Source of the DNA: Opitutales bacterium | GTDB lineage: Bacteria; Verrucomicrobiota; Verrucomicrobiia; Opitutales; Intestinicryptomonadaceae | Direction: 5' to 3' | DNA length: 64,000 nt | Assembly (NCBI GenBank): GCA_015061945.1 | Contig: SUVP01000004.1 | Coordinates: forward strand, 62,001 to 126,000 | Part shown: piece by piece, positions 8,047 to 17,216 of the stretch | Position numbering within the stretch: the stretch's first letter is position 1 | How the letters are laid out: every line of letters starts with the position of its first letter | Position numbers and translations under genes: made by a program | Notes under the pieces: model-generated | Databases searched by the model: none | Seen by the model: the letters and a program-made list of their open reading frames with translations, nothing else | Told to the model about the DNA's origin: nothing

Positions 8047-10440
8047 ATGCAGTTGAAAATAATCAAAACATGGTGGATTGATTCCAACAAAATCTCGGTA
8101 GTTTTCAACCGCGATATTGTATTTGTCCCCGATGTAGAAATTTTTGGTGCAGAATTTTTGCCCACCTATAAAATTATGCGTGCGTCTGGTCGAGACTTCG
8201 CAAAATATAGCTCGTATTATATCACCGACGGCAAAATAAATTTTCTACTCGACGACCAAAATTTTTGCAACGTAAGAGCTGTCAAAGATGCCGATTATTT
8301 CGTCTGTGGCGATTTCAACAACTGGGAAAAATCAGTTGGCAATAACGACTGGCTAATGGAAAAATCTACCGGAGTTTTTGAACGCAAACTCACAATTCCA
8401 CTTGAAAAGCTCAACCTAAAAAATCGCACAGCTCACTTTAAATTTGCCGGAACAGACGGTAGGTGGCTCGAACCTCGCCCCGACCTACCTAATGTTGAAC
8501 ACGACAAAAACGGCAACTCGAACCTCCGCTTGAGCCTCGATAAAACTGGGCAACACGTTTTTATCATCGAGTTTGAAGGTTTAGTTCCACTGTCGGAATC
8601 ATTAAAACTGAATTTTCCGCAACTGAATTTACAGTGCGAAGTCGACCCTGCACAACTTCTCCTCCGCCTATATTCAAATGCGAAACTTGGTACATATTTT
8701 GAAAACGGCAAAACGTATTTTTCGATATTTGCACCTCGTGCGACACACGCACAAGTGTTCTGGAAAATGAAAGACGAACACGTTGCACACATCCTCGAAG
8801 CCGAATCGCACGATACTATAATTTGGACAGCCAAAGCAGATTCCGATTTGTCGAACGCACGATACTTTTGGAGAATCGACGGAATCAATCGCAATAATAC
8901 ATCGAGCTTTGATAACAATTTCAAAGTTGCCGACCCGTACGCAAATGCAATGCTTACTTCAAACGGACCAAGCATAGTTAAGTTCGATAAAGACCTCCCT
9001 ACAAATTCTCGCAATTTTACACCACCAAAATGGCACGATTTGTTTATCGTAGAAGCTCATTTACGGGACGTTCTCGCAAACGCACAAGCCGATTTATCGC
9101 CTAAAGAACGCCTGACTTTTGCAGGGCTTACAAAATGGTTAAAGTCGGAAAATTGCTATCTTCGCAACATTGGTGCAAATTGTATTGAGCTACAACCGAT
9201 ACAAGAATTCACTGCTGAAAATTATTCAGATTACGAATGGGGTTATATGCCAGTTAACTGGTTTGCTCCAGCAAGCTCCTATGCGAGCGACCCAGAAAAC
9301 GCATCGCAAAACGATGACTTTTCAAACCTCGTAAAAGCCTTCCACGACGCCGGATTGGCAGTAATTCTCGATGTCGTGTATAATCACGTTGGCGAACCAA
9401 ACTTCATTGAACGTGTCGATAAAGAATATTATTTTGAAACAGATATATCGAGCAACCTTATGAATTTTAGCGGTTGCGGGAATGACTTTAGAAGTTCGGC
9501 ACCAATGGCAAAACGAATGATTCTCGATAGCCTGAAGAAACTTGTAATCAACTATGGTGTTGACGGTTTCCGCTTCGATCTCGCCGAACTTGTCGGGTTT
9601 ACGACACTCAAAGAAATCGAAACGGAAATGAAAAAAATAAATCCGTCGATTATCTTGATTGCTGAACCTTGGAGCTTCCGTGGGCACATCGCCAATGCAT
9701 TACGCGACACTGGCTACGCTTCGTGGAACGACGGTTTTCGAGAGTTTATGCTTTCTTATGCCCTCAACAAAGGCGATATAAACGGATTCAAATATTTTAT
9801 AAGTGGAAGTCGAGACATAACAAGGTTCTCGGCACAAACTGTAAATTACCTTGAAAGCCACGACGACAAGTGTTTGTTCGATCGCATCACGACCCTCCAC
9901 GAACATCCCTCAAATGACGATTTGAGACGCTATAAACTCGCCTACGCTCTCGTATTCCTTTCAATCGGAATACCGATGGCAGAAGAAGGTTTCGATTTAG
10001 TTAGAACAAAACAAGGCAAAAATAATACTTACAAAGACGGCAAGGCAAACGAGCTTGATTACGCCCGTGCAACCCGTTTTACAGGCGTATGCCAATGGTT
10101 GCGTAGGCTCGCAAAATTCAGACAATCGCAATTAGGCAAAGCGTTGAGAATCGACGGTGAACTTCCAAATGGTTGGATTAAATTTTTCGAGATTGAAAAT
10201 TCAAACGCAATCGGAGTAATGTTTAATGCGAACAGTTGCGGGAACTGCAAACGTATTTTTGCGACATTTAATCCGACAGATTCTGAAGTCGAACTACCAA
10301 TCGACGACAACTTCAATTTTAAACAAATTGCCGACATCGATAGATTCGATGAACGTGGTTTGGACAACCCAATTTCACTAATAAACAACGGCAAATTGCG
10401 ACTTGCACGCATATCAATGTCGTTGTGGATTGAACAATAA
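8047..10440 (+). CDS. GH13 pullulanase/debranching-type alpha-glucan hydrolase
   Basis: The 797-residue enzyme has no signal peptide, so it should act on cytoplasmic glycogen or imported glucans. Two CBM48-like beta-sandwich modules (roughly 80-180 and 205-290) precede the GH13 barrel. The motif YEWGYMPVNWF resembles the type I pullulanase YNWGYDP motif. The catalytic residues are Asp511 in GFRFDLAEL (nucleophile), Glu540 in LIAEPWSF (acid/base) and Asp606 in NYLESHDD, so the triad is intact. Neighbours are a sugar nucleotidyltransferase and, further on, glgB, suggesting glycogen turnover. It could alternatively be a branching-like enzyme; the pullulanase motif favours alpha-1,6 cleavage. Confidence 0.85.
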   Translation: MQLKIIKTWWIDSNKISVVFNRDIVFVPDVEIFGAEFLPTYKIMRASGRDFAKYSSYYITDGKINFLLDDQNFCNVRAVKDADYFVCGDFNNWEKSVGNNDWLMEKSTGVFERKLTIPLEKLNLKNRTAHFKFAGTDGRWLEPRPDLPNVEHDKNGNSNLRLSLDKTGQHVFIIEFEGLVPLSESLKLNFPQLNLQCEVDPAQLLLRLYSNAKLGTYFENGKTYFSIFAPRATHAQVFWKMKDEHVAHILEAESHDTIIWTAKADSDLSNARYFWRIDGINRNNTSSFDNNFKVADPYANAMLTSNGPSIVKFDKDLPTNSRNFTPPKWHDLFIVEAHLRDVLANAQADLSPKERLTFAGLTKWLKSENCYLRNIGANCIELQPIQEFTAENYSDYEWGYMPVNWFAPASSYASDPENASQNDDFSNLVKAFHDAGLAVILDVVYNHVGEPNFIERVDKEYYFETDISSNLMNFSGCGNDFRSSAPMAKRMILDSLKKLVINYGVDGFRFDLAELVGFTTLKEIETEMKKINPSIILIAEPWSFRGHIANALRDTGYASWNDGFREFMLSYALNKGDINGFKYFISGSRDITRFSAQTVNYLESHDDKCLFDRITTLHEHPSNDDLRRYKLAYALVFLSIGIPMAEEGFDLVRTKQGKNNTYKDGKANELDYARATRFTGVCQWLRRLAKFRQSQLGKALRIDGELPNGWIKFFEIENSNAIGVMFNANSCGNCKRIFATFNPTDSEVELPIDDNFNFKQIADIDRFDERGLDNPISLINNGKLRLARISMSLWIEQ

Positions 10441-10457
10441 AATAGAAAGATAAATTT

Positions 10458-11315
10458 ATGAAAAAATCACTTATCGCAATGGCAGCAGGAATGGGAAGCC
10501 GTTTTGGCGGACTCAAACAAGCAGCAAAATTTGGAGCATCTCAAAAAGTTATGCTCGATTTCGCTATCGAAGACGCAATGAATGCAGGCTTTTCAAAACT
10601 CGTGTTTGTGATTCGCTCGGATATCGAAAAGGTTTTCCGTGAAGACGTATCGGGCAAATACGAAAATAAAATTGATGTTCGCTACGTTTTCCAAGACAAG
10701 AGTGGGCAACCTCTCCCCGAAGGTAGAACAAAACCTTGGGGAACAGGACACGCCGTTCTCGCTTGCCAAGATGAAATTCAAGAAAGCTTTTTGGCAATCA
10801 ATGCAGACGATTTTTACGGTGCTGGTGTATATAAACTCGCGTCTGAATTTATCGACAATTCTTCGCCCACAACATACGCATTGGCTGGCTATCTTCTCAA
10901 GAATACACTTTCTGAAAACGGGACAGTCTCGCGTGGAATTTGCTCGCACGACGGCAATTTGAATTTGTGTGGAGTAAAAGAATTTGGCGGATTGAAAAAA
11001 GTGTCCGACAACCCAATGAAAATCGAAAGCGATAATGGCGACATCTTCACTGGCGAAGAATATACATCGCTCAATTTCTGGGCATTCCCAAAAGAATTTA
11101 TGGAAACGTTGGGAACTCAATTCGATGAGTTCTTGTCAAAAAATTCAAAAGATGCAAAAGCAGAATTTTATCTGCCATTTGCAGTCGACACTGCAATCAA
11201 GACAGGAATCGCAACTGCGAAAATTCTCCCGACAGAAGAACGCTGGCAAGGCGTTACATATCGTGAAGATATGGGTGCGGTTGAAAAATTCTTGCAAGAT
11301 AATGGTCGCATCTAA
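10458..11315 (+). CDS. Sugar-1-phosphate nucleotidyltransferase-like protein
   Basis: The 285-residue protein has the nucleotidyltransferase fold with the NTP-binding signature near the N-terminus (LIAMAAGMGSRFGGLKQ). The metal-binding motif is LAINADDFYG at about 112-121. It resembles the family found in Bacteroidetes and PVC bacteria that begins AAGMGSRYGGLKQ. It should join a sugar phosphate and an NTP to give an NDP-sugar plus pyrophosphate, but the sugar is not recognisable. It starts 17 bases after the GH13 gene, so a shared alpha-glucan role is plausible, though it lacks the full GlgC sequence. Confidence 0.8.
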   Translation: MKKSLIAMAAGMGSRFGGLKQAAKFGASQKVMLDFAIEDAMNAGFSKLVFVIRSDIEKVFREDVSGKYENKIDVRYVFQDKSGQPLPEGRTKPWGTGHAVLACQDEIQESFLAINADDFYGAGVYKLASEFIDNSSPTTYALAGYLLKNTLSENGTVSRGICSHDGNLNLCGVKEFGGLKKVSDNPMKIESDNGDIFTGEEYTSLNFWAFPKEFMETLGTQFDEFLSKNSKDAKAEFYLPFAVDTAIKTGIATAKILPTEERWQGVTYREDMGAVEKFLQDNGRI

Positions 11316-11348
11316 CTAAATTAAATTTGCGTGAACGTGTATACAAAT

Positions 11349-12542
11349 ATGCCACTTTCAAAAAAAATATTCTATGTGATACTCGCAATGCTCATCGGGT
11401 TTGCGAGTGTCTCGGCGTACGGATTTTCGGCACAAGTAGTGGCGAGTCCACAAGACAAAAAAATGGAGTGGTGGTTTAATCAGCCCGCAAACTCGGCTCC
11501 ACACGTCATACAAATTAGTAGTGTATATTTTCATCAAGAGTTTTCGTTATTTTCGTTTTTTGAAAACGCATCTATCAAAGACGGAAAATTTCATATCAAA
11601 TACACGATAACTTCAACAGACCCCAAAGGCAAAAAAACTATTGTCGCAAAAGATATAGTTCAAAAAGGCTCGAAAGCGTCGAAAAGCATTATCGTTGCTT
11701 CGACAGAAATTGTCGGTGCGTGCTTCGACAAAAATAATCCTGACGGACTTTATACTTTTGAAATATCTGCAAAAGACGAAATATCGGGAGAAACAAGTAC
11801 ATCAAAAACACATCTGCGAGTTGTCGATTGGAACGCACCTATCCCGATGAACGATAAAAAAGAAGTCGTCAATGCAATATTCAATTTCTATAAAAATCCG
11901 TCGCCAGAGTCGCTCTATATGATTTTCTATTCAAATGAATTGAACCTTGAGCAACGTGGAGCACCAAACGACCTCAATTATATCTACGCCGGATTTTTCC
12001 GTTCGGCATTTATGCGTAATTCTTTTTTGACACCATTTTTGCGTGATAAATTCCCGACAATGTCTCCTCTCGACAGAGCAAAAACAATCTATCTGTTCGC
12101 ATTGATGGACGAAGCGAGAATAGATTTTAATATCCTAACCGAAAGCGAAAAAAAATATCAAGACGCTATGCGAAAAGCGAATATCCCTGCACCATACGCA
12201 AAGTGGGATAAAATTTTAGGTGCAGTACAAATCGATTTATTGTGGGGCGAATTTTTTGCAGACGGAACATATAAGCCTATCCGCAGAATAATGGATTTAC
12301 TTGCATACACAGAAGAAGGCAACTTCACTCTTAGAATGCTGACAGAAAAACGTCGCCCAAAAAATCGCGAAGAATGGGAAAAGATGATGATGGGTGCATA
12401 TCACAGTGCCGCACTAAATTCTATTCTCGACTATGCGAGTCAATTTGAGCTTATCAGAAATTATTGTCGCTGGGCTATCCAAAACAAAGATATTCCCGAA
12501 TCTTCCTTCAAATTGCTCGGGGAAATATCAGAAAAAAAATAA
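11349..12542 (+). CDS. Secreted protein of unknown function
   Basis: The 397-residue product starts MPLSKKIFYVILAMLIGFAS, a good signal peptide (cleavage near SAYGFSA). A GTG at 11331 in the same frame would add six residues and cannot be excluded. After the signal comes a beta-rich domain of about 130 residues (EWWFNQPANSAPHVIQISSV), perhaps an Ig-like or carbohydrate-binding fold. A helical C-terminal half includes MSPLDRAKTIYLFALMDEAR. I recognise no catalytic motif. It lies between a nucleotidyltransferase and an MFS transporter in a same-strand run. Periplasmic or surface location is inferred from the signal only. Confidence 0.75.
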   Translation: MPLSKKIFYVILAMLIGFASVSAYGFSAQVVASPQDKKMEWWFNQPANSAPHVIQISSVYFHQEFSLFSFFENASIKDGKFHIKYTITSTDPKGKKTIVAKDIVQKGSKASKSIIVASTEIVGACFDKNNPDGLYTFEISAKDEISGETSTSKTHLRVVDWNAPIPMNDKKEVVNAIFNFYKNPSPESLYMIFYSNELNLEQRGAPNDLNYIYAGFFRSAFMRNSFLTPFLRDKFPTMSPLDRAKTIYLFALMDEARIDFNILTESEKKYQDAMRKANIPAPYAKWDKILGAVQIDLLWGEFFADGTYKPIRRIMDLLAYTEEGNFTLRMLTEKRRPKNREEWEKMMMGAYHSAALNSILDYASQFELIRNYCRWAIQNKDIPESSFKLLGEISEKK

Positions 12543-12547
12543 CGCAT

Positions 12548-13810
12548 ATGCCGAACCAAACAAAAGTTCCGCTTTGGTTTTCAACGCCACTGCTGGCAAT
12601 TTTATTTTTCCATATGATGTGCGAGAGTATGGTTATACCGATTCTCGCACCAACTTTAGCTGAACCGACCTCCCCTCACTGCGATATGCTTGCGGGTTTC
12701 TCGGATCAAATGCACAAGCTTTCATACGGAATAGCACTGGCAGTTTACCCTGTATTAGTTTTTATCTTTGCACCGATTATTGGGGCTATTTCAGACAACA
12801 TTGGGCGTCGACCAATTTTAATTATAGCGTTAATTGGGACAATTATCGGCTGTTTAGCACAAGGCGTGGCAATGGAAATTATGTCGCTTTGGATATTTAT
12901 TATCGGACGTGCACTTGTCGGTGCAACGGCTGGTGTTGACGGAGTAATTCAAGCTGCGTTGCTTGATAAATGTAATACGCAAACTCAAAAAGATTACTAC
13001 TTGGGAGCGTCGCTTTTTGCGATGAGTATCGGCTTTATGGCTGGCCCCGCCTTCGCAGCACTTTTAATTAACGAAAAGGCGACGACATTTGCGTGGAGCT
13101 TGCCATTCTTATCTCTCGTGCCGATTTTCGCACTTACACTTTTGGCACTTTGGAAAAAAATCGATGCTAAAAAAGATTCAGAAAAAACAAATTTAAAAAA
13201 TGTAAACTGGCTTTCGGGAATCACCGATATCGCAATTTTATTCAAGATAAAACCAGCAAGAAAAATGCTCTGGATTTTTGTCTTGGCAGAAATTGGTGCA
13301 GGTTGCTTTACCGCACTAATCCCGCTAAAGTTGGGGGAATCGTTCGATTTTTCAGTAAAAGAAATAGCATATTTTATATCGCTACACGGAGTGTTTTCGA
13401 GCGTTGTGTTTGGGTTTATCGGACCACAAATGCTCAAGCGATTTTCAAAAAATTTCATTCTCAGATTTTCTATGTTTATGTGCATAATCGCTTGTGCAAT
13501 GCCATACTTTGATGAATTGGAAAATCTCATTTGGCTTGATACATTCGCAATGGCAATGGGCTATGCACTGTCGTATTACATTTTACTTTCGATTATGGCA
13601 GACTCGGCATCGGAGAAAAAACGTGGCTGGTTGTTAAGTGTATTGTCGTCGCTTTGGGGGCTTACAATGGGGATTGGGCTTGTCCTCTGCGGAATTATCG
13701 TCGGCATTTCAAACGATTTTGGAATCTTAATTTGCACAATACTTTCGCTTTCAGCATTCCTTTTCAGCCTCGAAAGAATAAAACATTTCAAGCTCAAAGA
13801 CGATATATAA
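12548..13810 (+). CDS. Major facilitator superfamily transporter
   Basis: The 420-residue membrane protein has about 12 TM helices. The MFS loop 2-3 motif is GAISDNIGRRPILIIALIG, close to the tetracycline/multidrug TCR-TetA type, and a second-half counterpart follows. I chose the ATG at 12548 (MPNQTKVPLWFS) because it follows the previous stop by five bases and the first helix comes directly after. An upstream in-frame ATG would overlap the previous gene by 79 bases with no membrane-like sequence. The substrate may be a drug or a sugar; the sequence does not decide. Confidence 0.88.
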   Translation: MPNQTKVPLWFSTPLLAILFFHMMCESMVIPILAPTLAEPTSPHCDMLAGFSDQMHKLSYGIALAVYPVLVFIFAPIIGAISDNIGRRPILIIALIGTIIGCLAQGVAMEIMSLWIFIIGRALVGATAGVDGVIQAALLDKCNTQTQKDYYLGASLFAMSIGFMAGPAFAALLINEKATTFAWSLPFLSLVPIFALTLLALWKKIDAKKDSEKTNLKNVNWLSGITDIAILFKIKPARKMLWIFVLAEIGAGCFTALIPLKLGESFDFSVKEIAYFISLHGVFSSVVFGFIGPQMLKRFSKNFILRFSMFMCIIACAMPYFDELENLIWLDTFAMAMGYALSYYILLSIMADSASEKKRGWLLSVLSSLWGLTMGIGLVLCGIIVGISNDFGILICTILSLSAFLFSLERIKHFKLKDDI

Positions 13811-13835
13811 AAAAACTCAAATTGCTTTTCTGATT

Positions 13836-15212
13836 ATGAAAAAAATTGTTCTGCTTATGCTCTGCATATTCGGATTGATGTGCGAACTTCTCGCATCCGA
13901 AAAATTGTCGACAACACAAAACGCTTACGCTGTAAAAATCGATGGACAGATATCGCCTCCACAACTATTTATTGTCAAACGTGCAATTCGTATGGCATCG
14001 AACGAAGGAGTTAAAATTCTCGCAATAGACATCGATACACCAGGGGGCGACCTCGATACTACACTGAAAATTATGCAAGCTTTGCGTGATTTTGACGGAC
14101 AGACAATTTGCTATATCAATCCAAACGCAATTAGTGCCGGTTCTTTTATCGCAACTGCGTGCGACAAAATTTATTTTTCGCCAGAAGGTGTTATGGGTGC
14201 TGCCGAAGCTGTCAACGCAACAGGTTCAGATATAGACAAATCTATGCAACGCAAAATCACTTCATTTCTCGGAGCAAAAGTTCGTGCAATTAGCGGAGAA
14301 AATCAACGTCGGGCAGACGTACAAAGAGCGATGAATGATCCAGATTTTGAATTAAAAATCGGCGATAAAATCATAAAGAAAAAAGGTGAGCTTTTGACTC
14401 TAACCGCAAAAGAGGCATCGCAAATTATCGACGGCAAACCACTGCTTTCCGACGGCACTGCAAAAACTTTAGCCGACGCATTGAAACTCGCCAGTGGCGA
14501 TAAAATCAAAATAAAATCGCTAAAAATAACGTGGGCAGAAAAGGTTGCAAAATACATATCGGCAATATCGCCTGTGTTAATGGGGCTCGGCTTTATGTTG
14601 ATTTTTATCGATATTAAAAGTGGTGGCTTCGGGATACTCGGCGGTTTGGGAGTCAGTGTGTTGTTGATAGTCTTTGTTGGTGCAAACTTAAGTGGGATTG
14701 CAGGACACGAAGAAATTATCGTTTTTGCAATCGGTGCAGTGCTTGTTGCGGTAGAAATATTTTTTCTACAAGGTACAATTTTCCTCGCACTGATTGGCGG
14801 AGCGTTGATGCTCGGGTCGCTCGCATGGGCACTTGGCGATATATTACCTTCCCGCAACTTTGATTACAATTCAGATGCGTTCTTAAACGGGTTTTCTCAA
14901 GTTGGAATGGGGATAGTAATTGCGATTATACTAACGGCGTTGCTTTGGAGATTTCTACCCGAAACTCGATTTATGAAAAATTTAATTCTGCAAACGCAAA
15001 AAAATTCCGATGAAAATAATGTGGATAAGTCGGAATCGCCGATAGGAAAAATTGGCGTTGCACTAACTGATTTTATGCCGTCGGGCAAAGTTGAAGTCGA
15101 CGGAAAAATTATCGAAGCAACTGCGATTTTCGGACATATCCGCACAAACGATAAAGTTGAAATAGTTGGAAAAAAAGATTTTAATTTTACCGCAAAAAGA
15201 GTAGATTGTTAA
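13836..15212 (+). CDS. Long NfeD: ClpP-class membrane serine protease with NfeD domain
   Basis: The 458-residue protein begins with a signal peptide (MKKIVLLMLCIFGLMCELLA). A ClpP/SppA-like protease domain follows (about 30-230). The catalytic Ser is in NAISAGSFIA and the Lys in GSDIDKSMQRKIT, the Ser/Lys dyad of NfeD1b proteases, and the substrate motif IDTPGGDLD is present. Four or so TM helices (about 245-385) and a C-terminal OB-fold NfeD domain (GKVEVDGKIIEATAIFG) complete it. In Bacillus and archaea this family is linked to flotillin/stomatin genes and membrane quality control, and floA is two genes downstream here. Confidence 0.92.
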   Translation: MKKIVLLMLCIFGLMCELLASEKLSTTQNAYAVKIDGQISPPQLFIVKRAIRMASNEGVKILAIDIDTPGGDLDTTLKIMQALRDFDGQTICYINPNAISAGSFIATACDKIYFSPEGVMGAAEAVNATGSDIDKSMQRKITSFLGAKVRAISGENQRRADVQRAMNDPDFELKIGDKIIKKKGELLTLTAKEASQIIDGKPLLSDGTAKTLADALKLASGDKIKIKSLKITWAEKVAKYISAISPVLMGLGFMLIFIDIKSGGFGILGGLGVSVLLIVFVGANLSGIAGHEEIIVFAIGAVLVAVEIFFLQGTIFLALIGGALMLGSLAWALGDILPSRNFDYNSDAFLNGFSQVGMGIVIAIILTALLWRFLPETRFMKNLILQTQKNSDENNVDKSESPIGKIGVALTDFMPSGKVEVDGKIIEATAIFGHIRTNDKVEIVGKKDFNFTAKRVDC

Positions 15213-15673
15213 TGATGACTATCGCATTACTATTATTATTTGGCACAATACTTGTTTTCCTCGAAACCATTTTAATCGGTGCAATTTGGGCGATTGGTGG
15301 CGTTGTGTGCTATGCTATCGCAATATATTTAGCGTATGCCGATTATGGAACAATCGGAGCATTGCTCACTGGGTTTATATCTATCCTCGCAGGAATATCG
15401 GCATTTTTAGTTTGGTTATACGTTATACCCAAAACATCGTTCGGCAAAAAAATTTATTTAAACACAGTTCAAGATGGAAAAGCACCCGCTCCCGATTTCA
15501 AATTACTCATCGGCAAAGATGCGATAGCACTTACGACGATGACACCGTCCGGAAAGGTCGAAATAGATGGGCTTCCATACGATGCTCGTTGCGAATCGAC
15601 AACTGCAAATGTGGGCGATAAACTTGTCGTTAAAAGTGCAAACTCGTTTGAATTGATTGTTAGAAAAATTTAA
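15212..15673 (+). CDS. Short NfeD-like membrane protein
   Basis: The 153-residue protein has two or three TM helices in the first 75 residues and a C-terminal OB-fold NfeD domain ([17 protein letters not shown]). It has no protease domain. The start is the ATG overlapping the upstream stop (TAATG, 15210-15214); a second ATG follows at 15215. This tight overlap implies translational coupling with the long NfeD. Short NfeD (NfeD1a type) proteins typically pair with SPFH proteins, and floA follows after 14 bases. Confidence 0.88.
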   Translation: MMTIALLLLFGTILVFLETILIGAIWAIGGVVCYAIAIYLAYADYGTIGALLTGFISILAGISAFLVWLYVIPKTSFGKKIYLNTVQDGKAPAPDFKLLIGKDAIALTTMTPSGKVEIDGLPYDARCESTTANVGDKLVVKSANSFELIVRKI

Positions 15674-15687
15674 GAAAAGGAAAAAAT

Positions 15688-16689
15688 ATGAATATAATTA
15701 CATTGATATCAATAGTCGCAGGGATTGCCTCGCTCGTCGTTTTGTTCGTGGTAATCTCGTTCATCAACACATGGCTTAAAGCGTTGCTCGCAGGAGCACC
15801 TGTAAGTATTCTCACTCTCATCGCGATGCGTCTTCGTGGCGTTCCGTACGGAATGATTGTAGATTCTCGCATCATGGCAGTTAAGGCTGGACTCGATTTG
15901 ACAATCAATCAACTCGAAGAACACTACCTTGCTGAAGGCCATTTGATTCAAACAATCCAAGCACTCATCGCATCTGAAAAAGCTGGAATGGATTTGTCGT
16001 GGAAACAAGCTTGTGCGATTGACCTTGCCACAAAGGGAACATCAAAAACAGTTGGCGAAGCTGTCAGAACTTCAATCAACCCTAAAGTTATCGACTGTCC
16101 TAATCCAGACTCTGGTAGACGCTCGATTGACGGTGTCGCAAAAGACGGTATTCAAGTTAAAGTTCGTGCGAGAGTAACAGTGCGTACAAACCTCGAAAGA
16201 TTCGTTGGCGGAGCACAAGAAGAAACAATTATCGCACGCGTTGGCGAAGGTATCGTTACAACAATCGGCTCGGCTGATTCATACAAATTCGTCCTCGAAC
16301 ATCCTGACAGAATTTCAAAAGTCGTACTCGATAGAGGTCTCGATTCTGGCACTGCATACGAGATTCTTTCAATCGATATTGCGGATGTCGATGTAGGCGA
16401 AAACGTCGGTGCAAAGCTCCAAGAAGCACAAGCGATTGCAAATAAGAATATGGCACAAGCACAAGCTGAAATACGTCGTGCGGCAGCTGTTGCACTCGAG
16501 CAAGAAATGAAAGCTAAGGTTGAAGATATGAAGGCAAAGGTTGTAGAAGCTGAAGCCCAAGTTCCGCTCGCACTTGCAGAATCGTTGCGTTCGGGCAAGA
16601 TGGGATTTATGGACTATTACAAGCTCCAAAATATCCAAGCCGACACTTCGATGCGTGATAGCATTTCAGGCAAAAAAGAAAATAAATAA
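15688..16689 (+). CDS. floA: Flotillin-like protein FloA
   Basis: The 333-residue SPFH-family protein matches FloA/YqfA in length and pattern. An N-terminal membrane hairpin (about 5-50) precedes the conserved block [20 protein letters not shown]. The SPFH core ([20 protein letters not shown]) is followed by a Glu/Ala-rich coiled coil ([19 protein letters not shown]) and a conserved C-terminus ([18 protein letters not shown]). It organises functional membrane microdomains. AAAAGGAAAA before the ATG gives it one of the clearer ribosome sites in this stretch. It follows the two NfeD genes, an arrangement known from Bacillus yqeZ-floA-yqfB. Confidence 0.96.
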   Translation: MNIITLISIVAGIASLVVLFVVISFINTWLKALLAGAPVSILTLIAMRLRGVPYGMIVDSRIMAVKAGLDLTINQLEEHYLAEGHLIQTIQALIASEKAGMDLSWKQACAIDLATKGTSKTVGEAVRTSINPKVIDCPNPDSGRRSIDGVAKDGIQVKVRARVTVRTNLERFVGGAQEETIIARVGEGIVTTIGSADSYKFVLEHPDRISKVVLDRGLDSGTAYEILSIDIADVDVGENVGAKLQEAQAIANKNMAQAQAEIRRAAAVALEQEMKAKVEDMKAKVVEAEAQVPLALAESLRSGKMGFMDYYKLQNIQADTSMRDSISGKKENK

Positions 16690-16694
16690 CACTT

Positions 16695-17204
16695 ATGATT
16701 GAATTCATTTTTGACAACATTGCGATAGTCGGTTTCATCTTGTATGCACTGATTATCTTTGTGTCGAAAATTTTTTCGGCTGGCGATGCTGACGAAAAGA
16801 GTCAGCGTCGTGCAGTTGCTACTCCTTCACGCAACAAGCCTATTGCTCACCCACAAAAATACGATTCGCCCGAACCTCAACCATACGATTTCCCCAAGAC
16901 AGAAGACACTTTCTTCGGCACAAAAAAAATCGAACCGATTGAAGATTTTGAAGACGACTTTTTTGAAGATGAACCAGATATTCATTCTCCAAGCAAACTT
17001 GTCGAACAAATGACGGCAGACGCCCATTTTTTATACGATGACAATTCTTATGTTTCCGATGAATCAATCTTGCGAGAAGAACAAGATGATACTTCGGAAC
17101 AAGAATCGCAAAATGAATTTGACGATATTTTAAAAGATACAAATGCACTCCGAAAAGCGTTTGTCGCCTCTGAAATCCTCGGCAAACCAAAATCGATGCA
17201 ATAA
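16695..17204 (+). CDS. Acidic single-pass membrane protein, unknown
   Basis: The 169-residue protein has one N-terminal TM helix (about 6-26, FDNIAIVGFILYALIIFVSK). A short basic stretch is followed by a long acidic tail rich in Asp and Glu (EDFEDDFFEDEPDIHS), probably disordered. It begins five bases after floA, so it is likely co-transcribed with the nfeD-nfeD-floA group and may be a partner of FloA. It is not recognisably YqfB. No enzymatic motif is seen. Confidence 0.75.
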   Translation: MIEFIFDNIAIVGFILYALIIFVSKIFSAGDADEKSQRRAVATPSRNKPIAHPQKYDSPEPQPYDFPKTEDTFFGTKKIEPIEDFEDDFFEDEPDIHSPSKLVEQMTADAHFLYDDNSYVSDESILREEQDDTSEQESQNEFDDILKDTNALRKAFVASEILGKPKSMQ

Positions 17205-17216
17205 CAACTTTCCACT

